Of a DNA stretch of 64,000 bases, positions 52,238 to 61,127 are shown piece after piece; position 1 is the stretch's first letter, and each line of letters begins with the position of its first letter. Origin of the DNA: Chloroflexota bacterium (lineage in GTDB: Bacteria > Chloroflexota > Dehalococcoidia > Dehalococcoidales > JACQON01); assembly GCA_016202545.1 (NCBI GenBank), contig JACQON010000013.1:23750-87749 (forward strand), read 5' to 3'. A program made the position numbers and the translations under genes. The notes beneath the pieces were generated by a model. The model did not search any database. It saw nothing but the letters and a program-made list of their open reading frames with translations, and had not been told where the DNA came from.

Positions 52238-53050
52238 CTACTCAACATAATCTCCCTCATCTTCAACCTCGGCAGGCTCCTCAAGGAATACCTCCTCCCC
52301 GCTATCAACCAGGTTGTAGCCGGGGCCGCCGACAAATTCTTCCTCTCGCTCCACCTCATGCCGTAACATCCTGTCGCCAACGTCAGGTGCGACAGCCTCT
52401 GGCGTCTTTGGCGGGAAGGAAAGCCGCCCCGCCTGGCTGGGGTGCTGGTATACTTCCCTGATAATAACCCTCATCCTGTCTTCCGCCGAGCTGATGACAG
52501 CGGCGGAATACCTGTTGCCACCCTCCATCAGCTTAATCAGGTACAGAGCGTGTTTGGAATCAACCTGCCCCAGGTATTCCCCATGCCCGTTCTCCAGCAC
52601 CAGACTAGGCCCAGCTATCTTCAAATAGACGGTGTCGCCGGCTACCATCCTGGCCAGGACTTCAGGAGGCGCCAGCCGGTAAAGATTGACCACCCCGGCC
52701 TTGCCTATTTCCTCAATGAAATGCTGCGGGTTCACCCGGTTAGACTCAGACTCCAGGGTAGCTACACTCTCCTTCAACAGGGACAGGCGCCGCAGGTTCT
52801 TCTCGGCGATGGTGTTATATGGGTCGAGCTCCAAAGCCCGGCTATAAGCCTGTTTCGCTTGCGGGTAATCTCCAAGCTCCGTATGGGCCCTGCCCAGGCG
52901 GTTATAGGCATCAACATCGTTGGGGAAGCTTTCTATCAAGCTCTTATTGACGTCGATAGCTTCCCGCCACCGCCCCTGCATGGCCAAGGCTATCGCCTGC
53001 CTGGTCCGTTGCCGCTTTAATCTGGCTTGTTCCTCTTCTTGGAATGGCAT
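52238..53050 (-). CDS. TPR-repeat protein
   Basis: A 270-residue cytosolic protein. The N-terminal third has tetratricopeptide repeats (AIDVNKSLIESFPNDVDAYNRLGRAH, ELGDYPQAKQAYSRALELDPYN). The middle and C-terminal parts are predicted alpha/beta (VYLKIAGPSLVLENGHGEYLGQV), with an acidic tail (EEVFLEEPAEVEDEGDYVE). The start ATG 53050 follows AAGGAGCAGGGA. The function is unknown. It is the first gene of the transcript that contains gyrA, which hints at a role near transcription or chromosome maintenance, but this is only context. Confidence 0.82.
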   Translation of the reverse strand: MPFQEEEQARLKRQRTRQAIALAMQGRWREAIDVNKSLIESFPNDVDAYNRLGRAHTELGDYPQAKQAYSRALELDPYNTIAEKNLRRLSLLKESVATLESESNRVNPQHFIEEIGKAGVVNLYRLAPPEVLARMVAGDTVYLKIAGPSLVLENGHGEYLGQVDSKHALYLIKLMEGGNRYSAAVISSAEDRMRVIIREVYQHPSQAGRLSFPPKTPEAVAPDVGDRMLRHEVEREEEFVGGPGYNLVDSGEEVFLEEPAEVEDEGDYVE

Positions 53051-53090
53051 TCCCTGCTCCTTGCATGGCCCAACTATCATTTGACTTTAT

Positions 53091-53119
53091 ATTATACTCA
53101 AGCCAAAGCAGTTAAACAA
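53091..53119 (-). promoter_or_regulatory. Putative promoter of the TPR-gyrA-SDR operon
   Basis: On the minus strand TTGTTT (53119-53114), a 17-base spacer and consensus TATAAT (53096-53091) lie 40 bases before ATG 53050. Confidence 0.65.
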
Positions 53120-53234
53120 GTTTCCGCAGGAAAGACAGGCATTACGCATCAAAGACCTTTTGACCTTTGGGGAACATCTTTATGACGTAACTGCACCACT
53201 TTCGGCAGCCTCTACTACAAGTAAATGTGCGATA

Positions 53235-53263
53235 TTGACAAAGACTGAAGAGGGGTGTACTAT
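53235..53263 (+). promoter_or_regulatory. Putative promoter of the nitroreductase gene
   Basis: A perfect TTGACA (53235-53240), a 17-base spacer and TACTAT (53258-53263) give a leader of about 108 nt before ATG 53378. The rest of the gap 53051-53377 shows nothing else. Confidence 0.6.
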
Positions 53264-53377
53264 TCTGTCACTACCGATTTGTCCGAAGGCAACAGGACTG
53301 CCACGGTAATAGCCGATGATAATTGCTCTATATAGGACGTGATAAGTCCGAACTAACAATAAGAGGAGGCTAGCAGG

Positions 53378-54136
53378 ATGAACTATGACGAGTTCTCTGG
53401 GCTTATGAAATACAGGAGGAGCATACGAAAATTTAAACCAGACCCCATCCCCGATGAATATATCACCAAAATCTTGGACGCATCTCGCTATGCCATGTCA
53501 GGGGCTAACGCTCAACCGTGGGAGTTCATCGTAGTGAAGAACCGCGACACCATAAAAAGACTCAACAGCGTCTGGCTGGAATTCGACCACGATTTGGCCT
53601 GGTCTCTGGAGCTGCAGCGCATCCCGAAGTACAGGCACCCGGCGTATAATCTGCCCGATGAAGAGGAGGATAGGACCAAGCAAATGCTGGCGGAGTGGGG
53701 AGACGCCCCAGTATGCATATGCGTAATCGAGGACCCCAGAAAGCAGTTCGGCTCGGTGCTTGCGGCGCGGTCGAATCTTTGCTCCCACAGTCAGAACGTG
53801 TTTGCCACCACCATGGGCCACCTGTCCATGGCCATGCACCTGGCTGTAGCCTCGCTAGGGCTCGGTTCACAGAGAGTAGACATTCTGGTCCAGGAGCCTT
53901 ACAGGCAGATTTTGAAGTACCCTGAGCCGCTATCTTTGAACGTTATCGTGCCCGTGGGATATAGAGCTTATGAGCCGGGCGCTCCGCATCGCCTGCCACT
54001 GAAAAACCTGGTGCACCATGAAGAATACGATATGAGCAAGTACATACGCGGCGCAGCCTTTCTGAAATACCTGGATAGTATCCGGGCGCTGGGAAAGCCA
54101 GGATACCGGGTGGTGCTGGGCGAGGGGAAGGGCTGA
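53378..54136 (+). CDS. Nitroreductase-family flavoprotein
   Basis: A 252-residue FMN protein. The family start KYRRSIRKFKPDPIPDEYI and the FMN region DASRYAMSGANAQPWEFIVVKN are clear; the end LGSQRVDILVQEPYRQIL and VPVGYRAYEP completes the fold. Members reduce nitro groups or quinones, or dehydrogenate/dehalogenate aromatics; the substrate is unknown. AAGAGGAGG precedes ATG 53378. It lies upstream of and co-directional with the TAXI transporter and UbiD genes. Confidence 0.88.
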   Translation: MNYDEFSGLMKYRRSIRKFKPDPIPDEYITKILDASRYAMSGANAQPWEFIVVKNRDTIKRLNSVWLEFDHDLAWSLELQRIPKYRHPAYNLPDEEEDRTKQMLAEWGDAPVCICVIEDPRKQFGSVLAARSNLCSHSQNVFATTMGHLSMAMHLAVASLGLGSQRVDILVQEPYRQILKYPEPLSLNVIVPVGYRAYEPGAPHRLPLKNLVHHEEYDMSKYIRGAAFLKYLDSIRALGKPGYRVVLGEGKG

Positions 54137-54240
54137 AAATTATCGATTGCGCCAAACAACGCTAAGGGGGTGAAAAGCCAAAATAAGAAGAATGGTGGAA
54201 TTCTGAACGTTGGAGCATAAACTGCCAAAAGGAGGGATAG

Positions 54241-55404
54241 ATGTTGACTAAACGTTGCACCAAAAGGACGCTCACCATGGCGGCAGTTGGCCTTCTATCG
54301 CTGGGCCTGTTACTCGCTGCTTGTGCTCCCGCGCCGGCGCCAACGGTAACAGCTCCAGCACCAACGGTAACAGTTCCAGGACCAACAGTCACCGCCCCAG
54401 CGCCGACAGTAACAGCGCCAGCACCTACGGTCACGGTGACAGCACCAGCACCGACGCCGGCGGCGGCGACAATAATGATAGCCGGCAATAGACCTGAGGG
54501 CGGAGACTTTGCCCTGGCGCAGGGACTGGCTACCTTTATCAATAGCGACTCGAAATTCCTCAAGGCCTACGTGCTGGCCACCGGCGGAATGACTGACAGC
54601 CAGCAACTATTTGTGCGGGACCAGGGGCTGAGGACCACCGGCATCGTAAATTCCGTCGACCTCTACAATATGGCAGGGGAATTCAAGCTCTGGGGGGTAA
54701 ATGGATGGGAACCGAGAATCATCGGGGCGTTCTTCCAGTGGAGCTACATATGGGTAACCTATGACGGAAACATAAAGACCATGAAAGACTTCAAGGGCAA
54801 AACGATTGGAGTGGGAAGGGAGTCAAGTACTACCTGGCCGGTAGAAAAGGCCATCCTGGAAGCAGAAGGGGTACTTGCTGACGTCAAGCTCCAGCATGGA
54901 GGCATCGGTGGCCTGGTTACGGCCCTTATGGACGGAAAGGTAGCCGTGGCTGACGTGATATTCGATTATATCTATCCCAATACGTACAGCCGGGGGGCCT
55001 TTCTGGAGCAACTGGCCACCAGAGGAGACTTATACTTTCCCGGTGCTACTCTTGATAGTATGACCAAGGCGGCTAAAGCACTGGGCGCGGCGCCTTTTGC
55101 CTTTAAGATTCCTGCCCTGGCTCTTGGCCCAACTCAGACCGAGCCGGTATATCAGCTTGCCTGGCTTACCTGGTGGATGGCCGATAAGACGATGGATGAG
55201 GCTACAGTTTATGAAATAACCAGGGTAATGTGGGCCAATCTTGACAAATTCAAGAACTTCCACGTGGCGGGAAACGGCATGGTGCCGGATTTTGTGGTTA
55301 TGTCAACATGGCCAGCGGGAGAGCGTGAGAAATGGTATCATCCCGGTGCCTTGAAGTTCTACAAAGAGAAAGGGATTGAGCTGAAGACCAGGGTAGGGAA
55401 CTAA
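54241..55404 (+). CDS. TAXI-family TRAP transporter solute-binding lipoprotein
   Basis: A 387-residue exported receptor. The signal ends LLLAAC (Cys near residue 28), then a tether of repeated APAPTVT units (residues about 29-75). The binding domain resembles TAXI/NMT1-type proteins: FALAQGLATFINSDS, DLYNMAGEFKLWGVNG, FKGKTIGVGRESSTTWPVEKAIL and GGLVTALMDGKVAVADVIFD. The ligand is unknown (glutamate-like and other anions are known for TAXI). AAGGAGGGATAG precedes ATG 54241. The fused permease follows after a hairpin. Confidence 0.9.
   Translation: MLTKRCTKRTLTMAAVGLLSLGLLLAACAPAPAPTVTAPAPTVTVPGPTVTAPAPTVTAPAPTVTVTAPAPTPAAATIMIAGNRPEGGDFALAQGLATFINSDSKFLKAYVLATGGMTDSQQLFVRDQGLRTTGIVNSVDLYNMAGEFKLWGVNGWEPRIIGAFFQWSYIWVTYDGNIKTMKDFKGKTIGVGRESSTTWPVEKAILEAEGVLADVKLQHGGIGGLVTALMDGKVAVADVIFDYIYPNTYSRGAFLEQLATRGDLYFPGATLDSMTKAAKALGAAPFAFKIPALALGPTQTEPVYQLAWLTWWMADKTMDEATVYEITRVMWANLDKFKNFHVAGNGMVPDFVVMSTWPAGEREKWYHPGALKFYKEKGIELKTRVGN
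54334..54456. repeat. In-gene tandem repeat encoding the Pro/Thr tether
   Basis: Imperfect repeats of the pattern GCNCCAACGGTAACAG-ntCCAGCA encode five to six APxPTVT units of the TAXI receptor tether. The unit length varies from 18 to 24 bases, so the tether may change length by slippage. Confidence 0.6.
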
Positions 55405-55455
55405 TCTCCGACGGCGGGATAGGCTCCACTATGTAATTCGAGGAAATAGATTAAG

Positions 55456-55480
55456 TAGCGGGGCTAATTGAGCCCCGCTA
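55456..55480 (+). terminator. Perfect 10-bp hairpin between TAXI receptor and permease genes
   Basis: TAGCGGGGCT (55456-55465) and AGCCCCGCTA (55471-55480) flank the loop AATTG. No T run follows. It sits at the same place as the hairpin of the DctPQM operon and may reduce permease expression or protect the receptor mRNA. Confidence 0.6.
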
Positions 55481-55499
55481 CGCCATAGTTAGCTTAGAG

Positions 55500-57407
55500 A
55501 TGGCAACCTCTGACCGGTGGCAAAAGCTCATATCCATTAGCGTGGTAGCGGCGGCGGCGGCGATGATTATCTATCAGCTGCTGTATATGCAGGCCTACCT
55601 GTGGGAGCTTCAAAAACACCGGGTCATCCATCTCGGCTTTGCCCTCCTAATATTGAACCTGGTAAGCCTCCGCCGCAGCCGGCGTGGCTGGCCGTTTAAA
55701 CTATCGCTACTGGCGGCTGGCGTAGGGGTTACGCTTTATTTCACGCTTCAATACCAAACTCTGGCAAAGCTGGAAGCTTTTGTTCCTGACACGGCGATAG
55801 TGCTCGGCATTGTCGCCGCGCTCCTGGTCTCCATAGCCACCTGGCAGCAATTCGGAGCAGCCTTCCCGATACTGGCTGCTATCAGCGTCGGCTACATGTT
55901 CTTCGGGCGCTATGTTCCCGGTCCGCTCAGCGCGCCGCCGGTGCCATTTCAACACGTGCTGACCTGGATAGGCGGGAATGTGGCCGGCGAGTCGGGAGTA
56001 TATGGCTCCATCCTGAGCCTATCGGCTAATTATCTGTTCCTGTTTATCGTTTTCGGCTCCTTTTTACAGGCCTTCGGCGGATTGAAGTTTATCCGCGCCG
56101 CGGGCAACATAGTGTCCTCTAAGCTGCGCAGCGGGCCAGCCGCCCTGTCCGTAATTACCAGCGCCTTACTGGGGACGATGACCGGCAGCACCGTAGCCAA
56201 TATCACCATCACCGGCTCCTTCACCATACCCATGATGAAGTCGGCTGGCTTTAAACCGGAACAGGCCGGTGCCATTGAAGCGGCGGCGTCAAATGGCGGG
56301 CAAATATTGCCGCCAGTAATGGGCGCTGCCGCTTTCATAATGGCTGGCTTTACTGGCATACCGTATATCAGCATAGTCAAGGCCGCGGCGGTACCGGCGC
56401 TCATCTATTTCGGCCTTGTCCTGCTGTATGTGCAATTGCAAGCAGGCAGGATGGGCCTCCAGACTACGCCAGCCAGGGTGGATATTAAGGAGTTGCTGTT
56501 TGACGCTCCTGTTTTTCTTGTCCCCCTTGCTGTTTTGATGGTGCTATTAGTAAAGGGCTATTCCCTGATGTTCACCGGATTTTGGGCTGTGCTATCCTGC
56601 GTAATCGTCGGACTGCTGAGCAGCATAAGAGGGAAAGCCATCTTGAAGTGGAACTGGCGGGAAACCAGGGACACCATTGTTGATGGCACTCACATGGCCT
56701 GCAGCATGGCCGTAGTCTGCGGCTTGCTCGGCCTGGTAGTGACCGGCATACAAATGACCGGACTGGCGGTGGTGCTGGGGCAGGTGCTGGTAGACATAGC
56801 CGGCGGGAGCCTGCCCTTGCTCCTGGTTTTTACTGCGGTGGTAGCGCTGGTTTTGGGGATGGGGCTGCCTACAGCGGTGGCGTACATCCTAACCGCCGTA
56901 GTGCTATCACCAGCCCTGATAAAGCTGGGAGTGCCTCCGCTTGCGGCCCACCTCTTCCCCCTGTTTTTTGCCGTGTATTGCCATCTCACGCCACCGGTAG
57001 CGGTAGGCGCCCTGGTCGCCAGCAGGATGGCCGGGGCCAGGTACTGGCTGACATGCGGGGAAGCCCTTAAAGCGGCCTTTGTCGGTCTGCTGATACCGGT
57101 ATGGTTCATATATGGCCCCGGAATAAACCTGAGATTCGATGGCGGCGTTCTCATGGGAATGGCGCAAATTCTATCTATAGTTCTAATGGCCGTAAGCCTC
57201 CAGATGATATTGATGAGGTGGTGCGCCACGGCGGTCAAGCCATATGAAATAGCCTTGCTCTCCATGAGCGTGATATTGCCCTTGTTTTTCGTTTTCAGTC
57301 CCGCGCCGAGTTACTTGTTCATCGTGACGGGTGCTGTATCCCTGGCGGCAGCGGTTTCCCTTAACCGCCGGCGTTCCGTGAAAGAACAGCGGCTGGCAAT
57401 CGGCTGA
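55500..57407 (+). CDS. TAXI-type TRAP transporter fused permease (DctQM fusion)
   Basis: A 635-residue integral membrane protein joining the small (DctQ-like, first four helices) and large (DctM-like) permease subunits, as is usual for TAXI systems. It has sixteen or more hydrophobic segments. Landmarks are LLGTMTGSTVANITITGSFTIPMMKSAG, EAAASNGGQILPPVMGAAAFIM, VLGMGLPTAVAYILTAVV and LFPLFFAVYCHLTPPVAVGALVASRMAG. The start ATG 55500 has a poor Shine-Dalgarno, so it may depend on coupling or the upstream hairpin. It takes the ligand delivered by the receptor gene upstream. Confidence 0.92.
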   Translation: MATSDRWQKLISISVVAAAAAMIIYQLLYMQAYLWELQKHRVIHLGFALLILNLVSLRRSRRGWPFKLSLLAAGVGVTLYFTLQYQTLAKLEAFVPDTAIVLGIVAALLVSIATWQQFGAAFPILAAISVGYMFFGRYVPGPLSAPPVPFQHVLTWIGGNVAGESGVYGSILSLSANYLFLFIVFGSFLQAFGGLKFIRAAGNIVSSKLRSGPAALSVITSALLGTMTGSTVANITITGSFTIPMMKSAGFKPEQAGAIEAAASNGGQILPPVMGAAAFIMAGFTGIPYISIVKAAAVPALIYFGLVLLYVQLQAGRMGLQTTPARVDIKELLFDAPVFLVPLAVLMVLLVKGYSLMFTGFWAVLSCVIVGLLSSIRGKAILKWNWRETRDTIVDGTHMACSMAVVCGLLGLVVTGIQMTGLAVVLGQVLVDIAGGSLPLLLVFTAVVALVLGMGLPTAVAYILTAVVLSPALIKLGVPPLAAHLFPLFFAVYCHLTPPVAVGALVASRMAGARYWLTCGEALKAAFVGLLIPVWFIYGPGINLRFDGGVLMGMAQILSIVLMAVSLQMILMRWCATAVKPYEIALLSMSVILPLFFVFSPAPSYLFIVTGAVSLAAAVSLNRRRSVKEQRLAIG

Positions 57408-57437
57408 CAGCCTCTACCCGCCCAGCACGGCGGAGAC

Positions 57438-57466
57438 TTGACAAGAGCGGGCGAACACCTTAAAGT
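57438..57466 (+). promoter_or_regulatory. Putative promoter of the first ubiD gene
   Basis: A perfect TTGACA (57438-57443), a 17-base spacer and TAAAGT (57461-57466) lie about 70 bases before ATG 57537. This allows the decarboxylase to be expressed separately from the transporter. Confidence 0.6.
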
Positions 57467-57536
57467 GTGCATGATTAGCTGCAGCGCCTTTGCGCACCAG
57501 GACCTTATCAAAAAATCAAGGAGGAGGGTTATCGCA

Positions 57537-58973
57537 ATGCCATTCAAAGACCTGAGGGAGTTCATCGCCCGCCTGGAGAAGGAGGGCCAGATTCAGCGTA
57601 TCAAGGAGGAGGTGGACTGGAACCTGGAGGCCGGGGCTATCATCCGCTGGGCCAACGAGAAAGGACTGCCGGCTCCTTTTTTTGAGAAGATAAAGGATTA
57701 CCCGGACGGCTACCGGATATTCGGCTCTCCTCTGGGAACCCAGAAACGCCTGGCAATCGCCATGGACATGGACCCCAACGCCTCGGTCAAGGAGATGCAG
57801 GAGGAATACCTCAAGAGAAAGCAGAAGCCGATAAAGCCGGCCCTGGTAAAGGACGCTCCGTGCAAGGAGAACATCTACCTTGGAGATAAAGTGGACCTGC
57901 TCAAGCTGCCGGTGCCTTTCCAGCACCTGTGCGACGGTGGCCGCTATCTTGGCACGTGGCATGCCACCATCAACAAGGACCCGGACACCGGCTGGGCCAA
58001 CTGGGGGATGTACCGCCACATGCTGCAGAACAGGAACACCCTGGGCATTGAGGCAGGCCCCTATACCGACTTTGGCAAGATACATGCGCAAAAGTACCTC
58101 GCCAGGAATAAGGCCATGGAGGTGGCCATCTCAATAGGCCCCGAGCCGATTTCGACTTTCATCGCGGCAAGCTGCCAACCATACGGGGTATCCGAGGTTG
58201 ACATCGTCGGGGGGATACGGGGCGAGCCGCTGAAAATAGTGAAGTGCGAGACCGTCGACCTGGAAGTTCCCGCCACTTCCGAGATAGTTATCGAGGGTGA
58301 AATCAGGCCCGGCGATGAAATGGAGGAAGGGCCATTCGCCGAGTTCACCGGCTATATGGTAACCTTGCGATGCCCGCGGCCGGTAATCCGGGTTAAAGCC
58401 ATCACCTACAGGAATAGCCCCATCCTCACCATGACCTGCATGGGCATGCCCGTGATTGACGATAATGTCTTGAACGAGGTAAGCCTGGCAGCCGACCTCA
58501 AAGAGGTGCTGCTGACGCGGGGCTTGCCGGTCACTGGCGTCTCCCTGTTCAAGGAAGTATGCTGGACTCTGGCCGTGGTAGCGGTGAAAGTGCCCTACGC
58601 CAACGTGGCCTCGGATATAGCTCACGTCCTCTGGGCATCCAGGGCCGGCTTTGCCCTGACCTATATCATCATCGTCGAAGATGACGTAGACCCGTTCAAC
58701 ATGGGAGAGGTATTCCACGCGCTGGCGACCAAGTGCCACCCGTATAAGGGGATTGTCAGGCTGGAACACGCCACCGCGTTATCCTACGAGCCGTGGGCAG
58801 ACCACCATGAGCGCCAGTACCGCATTGGCGCCAGGACGTATTTTGACTGCACCTGGCCGCTGGACTGGGGCCCGGCCGATATGCCGATAAAGGCCTCCTT
58901 CAACAACCCGAAGGTGTATCCTCCGGAGGTGCAAGAGAAGGCCCTGGCCAAGTGGCACAAGTACGGCTACTAG
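57537..58973 (+). CDS. UbiD-family (prenylated-FMN) decarboxylase, copy 1
   Basis: A 478-residue UbiD-fold enzyme; the family (de)carboxylates aromatic or unsaturated acids with prenyl-FMN. The start ATG 57537 (MPFKDLREFIARLEKEGQ) follows AAGGAGGAGGG. Catalytic landmarks are Arg in GMYRHM (residue about 160) and the two Glu of EGPFAE (about 264 and 269), matching the Arg-Glu-Glu set known from fungal Fdc1. Other family segments are KCETVDLEVPATSEIVIEGE and the C-terminal YRIGARTYFDCTWPLDWG. No ubiX-type flavin prenyltransferase is in the window. The N-terminal DLREFIxxLEKxG motif is shared with copy 2. Confidence 0.92.
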   Translation: MPFKDLREFIARLEKEGQIQRIKEEVDWNLEAGAIIRWANEKGLPAPFFEKIKDYPDGYRIFGSPLGTQKRLAIAMDMDPNASVKEMQEEYLKRKQKPIKPALVKDAPCKENIYLGDKVDLLKLPVPFQHLCDGGRYLGTWHATINKDPDTGWANWGMYRHMLQNRNTLGIEAGPYTDFGKIHAQKYLARNKAMEVAISIGPEPISTFIAASCQPYGVSEVDIVGGIRGEPLKIVKCETVDLEVPATSEIVIEGEIRPGDEMEEGPFAEFTGYMVTLRCPRPVIRVKAITYRNSPILTMTCMGMPVIDDNVLNEVSLAADLKEVLLTRGLPVTGVSLFKEVCWTLAVVAVKVPYANVASDIAHVLWASRAGFALTYIIIVEDDVDPFNMGEVFHALATKCHPYKGIVRLEHATALSYEPWADHHERQYRIGARTYFDCTWPLDWGPADMPIKASFNNPKVYPPEVQEKALAKWHKYGY

Positions 58974-59005
58974 CGCCATGCCGTGTAAATCCCTCTCATG
59001 ATATC

Positions 59006-59224
59006 CTACCAGGGAAGGGGAACCCTTCGTTCCCTGTCCGGGCTCACGTATATCGCTTTCTCAGGGCAGTCCGTTTCGCAAATCAGGCACAACTGGCAGT
59101 CGCTCAGGTGGGCGATGTACGCCTTGTCGATTTCCTCGTCCATCCTGATGACATCCATAGGGCAGTGGTCAACGCATATCCGGCACCCGGTGCATAGCTG
59201 CTGGTCAATCTTCCTTATTCCCAC
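59006..59224 (-). CDS. 2[4Fe-4S] ferredoxin partner of the flavoprotein
   Basis: A 72-residue ferredoxin with two cluster motifs: CTGCRICVDHCPMDV and CQLCLICETDCPEKA. The start is GTG 59224, with GGAGGGGGGTCAA upstream and inside the end of the flavoprotein gene (10-base overlap), so the two are translationally coupled. The overall arrangement, flavoprotein plus small ferredoxin, recalls AprAB and other FAD/FeS pairs, but the protein is shorter than AprB. It probably carries electrons to or from the flavoprotein. Confidence 0.88.
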   Translation of the reverse strand: MGIRKIDQQLCTGCRICVDHCPMDVIRMDEEIDKAYIAHLSDCQLCLICETDCPEKAIYVSPDRERRVPLPW

Positions 59225-60951
59225 TTGACCCCCCTCCTTCCGGCAACCTCGAATATGGGGCACAGGTATTTCTCCATCCTGGGCTTGATTTTGTATTTAT
59301 CTATGGGTATGTCCTCCGTCCACAGCTTCATCTTCCCATTTTCCTGCCGCAGCATCGTCCACTTGAGCCAGTCCACATTGTCGGTATAGGGATAGTCCTC
59401 CCGCAGGAACAGGTTGCGGCTCTCCGTTCTCATCAGGCGCGACCTCAAATACATCTCGGCGATGAGGACGCTGGTGCGCGTCTCGTTAGCTATCCTCAGG
59501 TAGTGAGGAGTAGGAGCATACAGCAGGGGGACCTCTTCATCTCTTATCCTTTCCAGTTCCGCTATCGCCTTTTCCAGCCTGTCGCCCCGCGCGACGATGG
59601 TGACTTCAGGACGGAGGAGCACTTCGTTGACGCCGATGATGATGTGGTCTGGCTGTATGCCGTCCTTTCTCTCAATCGGCGCAAAGGTGAACTTCCTCAG
59701 CTCTTCTACCTGGCGCTGGTCTATCCCCGGCTCCGGCGCCTCCCTGGCGTATGCAACGGCAGACCCGGCTGCCCTGGTCCCGGAAACGGCCGCCCCCGGA
59801 AGGGCTGCCGGCCCTACCCGGCTCTGCGCCATTGAATCGCCACAGCAGTAGAGGCCGGGAAGCGATGTCTCGCAGTCCAGGTTGACTATGATTCCACCGC
59901 CCTCGGCGTAAACGCCGGTAAAGAAGGGGGTATATTCCATCTTTTTCACGAACTTATCCCCGGCGACAATGCCTGCCCTTTCCAGCCTCAACATGGCGTG
60001 GGGCACCACTACCTTGAGCTTTCTGACATGTTCAGGAGTGAAGTGCGTCATATCCAGGTACACCGGTCCTCTGCCCGCTCTTACCTCCATCGCCATGGCG
60101 CCGGCCACAGTGCCCAGGGAGGCATGCTCTCCAAGCTGAGGCTCATACTCCTTCATGAACTCTTCCCCCGAAGCATTTACGAAGCGCCCGCCCAGACCGA
60201 TAAACATGTTCATCCCCTGGGTATCGCAGTCGCTGGGACATACGTACATGACCTCCGACTCGGCAAACCGGCCCAGCCTGGCCCCGGCCCGGTATGCCAT
60301 GGCAAAGGCTTCCCCGGTCTGGACATGGCTGCCGACCTGCCTCGCCTTGAACATGCAGCCACCCATGGCCAGTATGGTAGCCCTGGCCCTGAAGACCTGG
60401 AGCTCGCCGGTCCTGGCGTTAAAGCCGACAGCGCCCACCACCCTTGCTCCCGGCTCCCCCCGCTCGGTCAGCAGCCCGGTGGCCATGCTGTAGCCGACCA
60501 CCTTTACGCCGCTCTTGATGACTTTTCTGGCCATGGCCTCCATCAGTTGGGGGCCGTGGAACATGGCCGCCATGCCGAAGCCGCTTCTCATAAGCTTGCG
60601 CTCGAACTTCCCGTCCGAAGTCTTCTCCCACTCAACCCCGTACTTCTCCATGTCTATGGCTCTTTGATATGACTCCTCCAGGTCAACATCGAGCCACTCC
60701 GGGTCGAATAGCCCGGCGCCGTAATCATCAGTAAGGGCCGCCCGCCGGTAAAGCTCGTTCCAGTCATCATCCGGAGTGGCCATGGCATACATCCCGGCGG
60801 CTTGCGCCGCCTCACTGTCCTTGCCTATCTTGCCCTTGGATACCAGCGTTACCTTGCCGGCGCCAGCCTCCCTGGCCTTTATGGCAGCAAAGGCCCCGGC
60901 CAGTCCGCCGCCCAAAATAAGGATTTCGCTTTCCATCGCTTCTACCGCCAT
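59215..60951 (-). CDS. Fumarate reductase/AprA-family FAD-dependent oxidoreductase
   Basis: A 578-residue flavoprotein. The FAD site is LILGGGLAGAFAAIKAREAG (residues about 10-29). In succinate dehydrogenases the next motif has a His for covalent FAD (SHTxxAxGG); here it reads KDSEAAQAAGMY, so FAD is probably bound non-covalently, as in AprA and NadB. Further family segments are ILAMGGCMFKAR, GLYCCGDSMAQSRVG, and a C-terminal helical domain with TRTSVLIAEMYLRSRLMRTESR. The substrate is unknown. ATG 60951 follows GAGGAGG. The ferredoxin gene is downstream and coupled. Confidence 0.88.
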   Translation of the reverse strand: MAVEAMESEILILGGGLAGAFAAIKAREAGAGKVTLVSKGKIGKDSEAAQAAGMYAMATPDDDWNELYRRAALTDDYGAGLFDPEWLDVDLEESYQRAIDMEKYGVEWEKTSDGKFERKLMRSGFGMAAMFHGPQLMEAMARKVIKSGVKVVGYSMATGLLTERGEPGARVVGAVGFNARTGELQVFRARATILAMGGCMFKARQVGSHVQTGEAFAMAYRAGARLGRFAESEVMYVCPSDCDTQGMNMFIGLGGRFVNASGEEFMKEYEPQLGEHASLGTVAGAMAMEVRAGRGPVYLDMTHFTPEHVRKLKVVVPHAMLRLERAGIVAGDKFVKKMEYTPFFTGVYAEGGGIIVNLDCETSLPGLYCCGDSMAQSRVGPAALPGAAVSGTRAAGSAVAYAREAPEPGIDQRQVEELRKFTFAPIERKDGIQPDHIIIGVNEVLLRPEVTIVARGDRLEKAIAELERIRDEEVPLLYAPTPHYLRIANETRTSVLIAEMYLRSRLMRTESRNLFLREDYPYTDNVDWLKWTMLRQENGKMKLWTEDIPIDKYKIKPRMEKYLCPIFEVAGRRGVKWE

Positions 60952-61060
60952 ATCCGGCCTCCTCAGGGTAAGAATCGCTCGTAGTGCTCTTCACATATCA
61001 TTCATCATCGGGTTGCGCCTTGTCAAATCGCCGTGGGCCGTGGTCACCCACTCCTGATGT

Positions 61061-61089
61061 TTCACTGCCAGGCTGGAGTCTGCTATACT
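61061..61089 (+). promoter_or_regulatory. Putative promoter of the second MFS gene
   Basis: TTCACT (61061-61066), a 17-base spacer and TATACT (61084-61089) lie 38 bases before ATG 61128, divergent from the flavoprotein gene. Confidence 0.5.
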
Positions 61090-61127
61090 TAGCACCAAGG
61101 CCTTAGTTGGCGGCAACGAGCGTCGCC

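Noticed and set aside
59006..60951. Assignment of the flavoprotein/ferredoxin pair as AprAB (adenylylsulfate reductase)
   Set aside because: Both proteins are shorter than AprA and AprB, and no sat or qmo genes are near. Only the broad family is supported.
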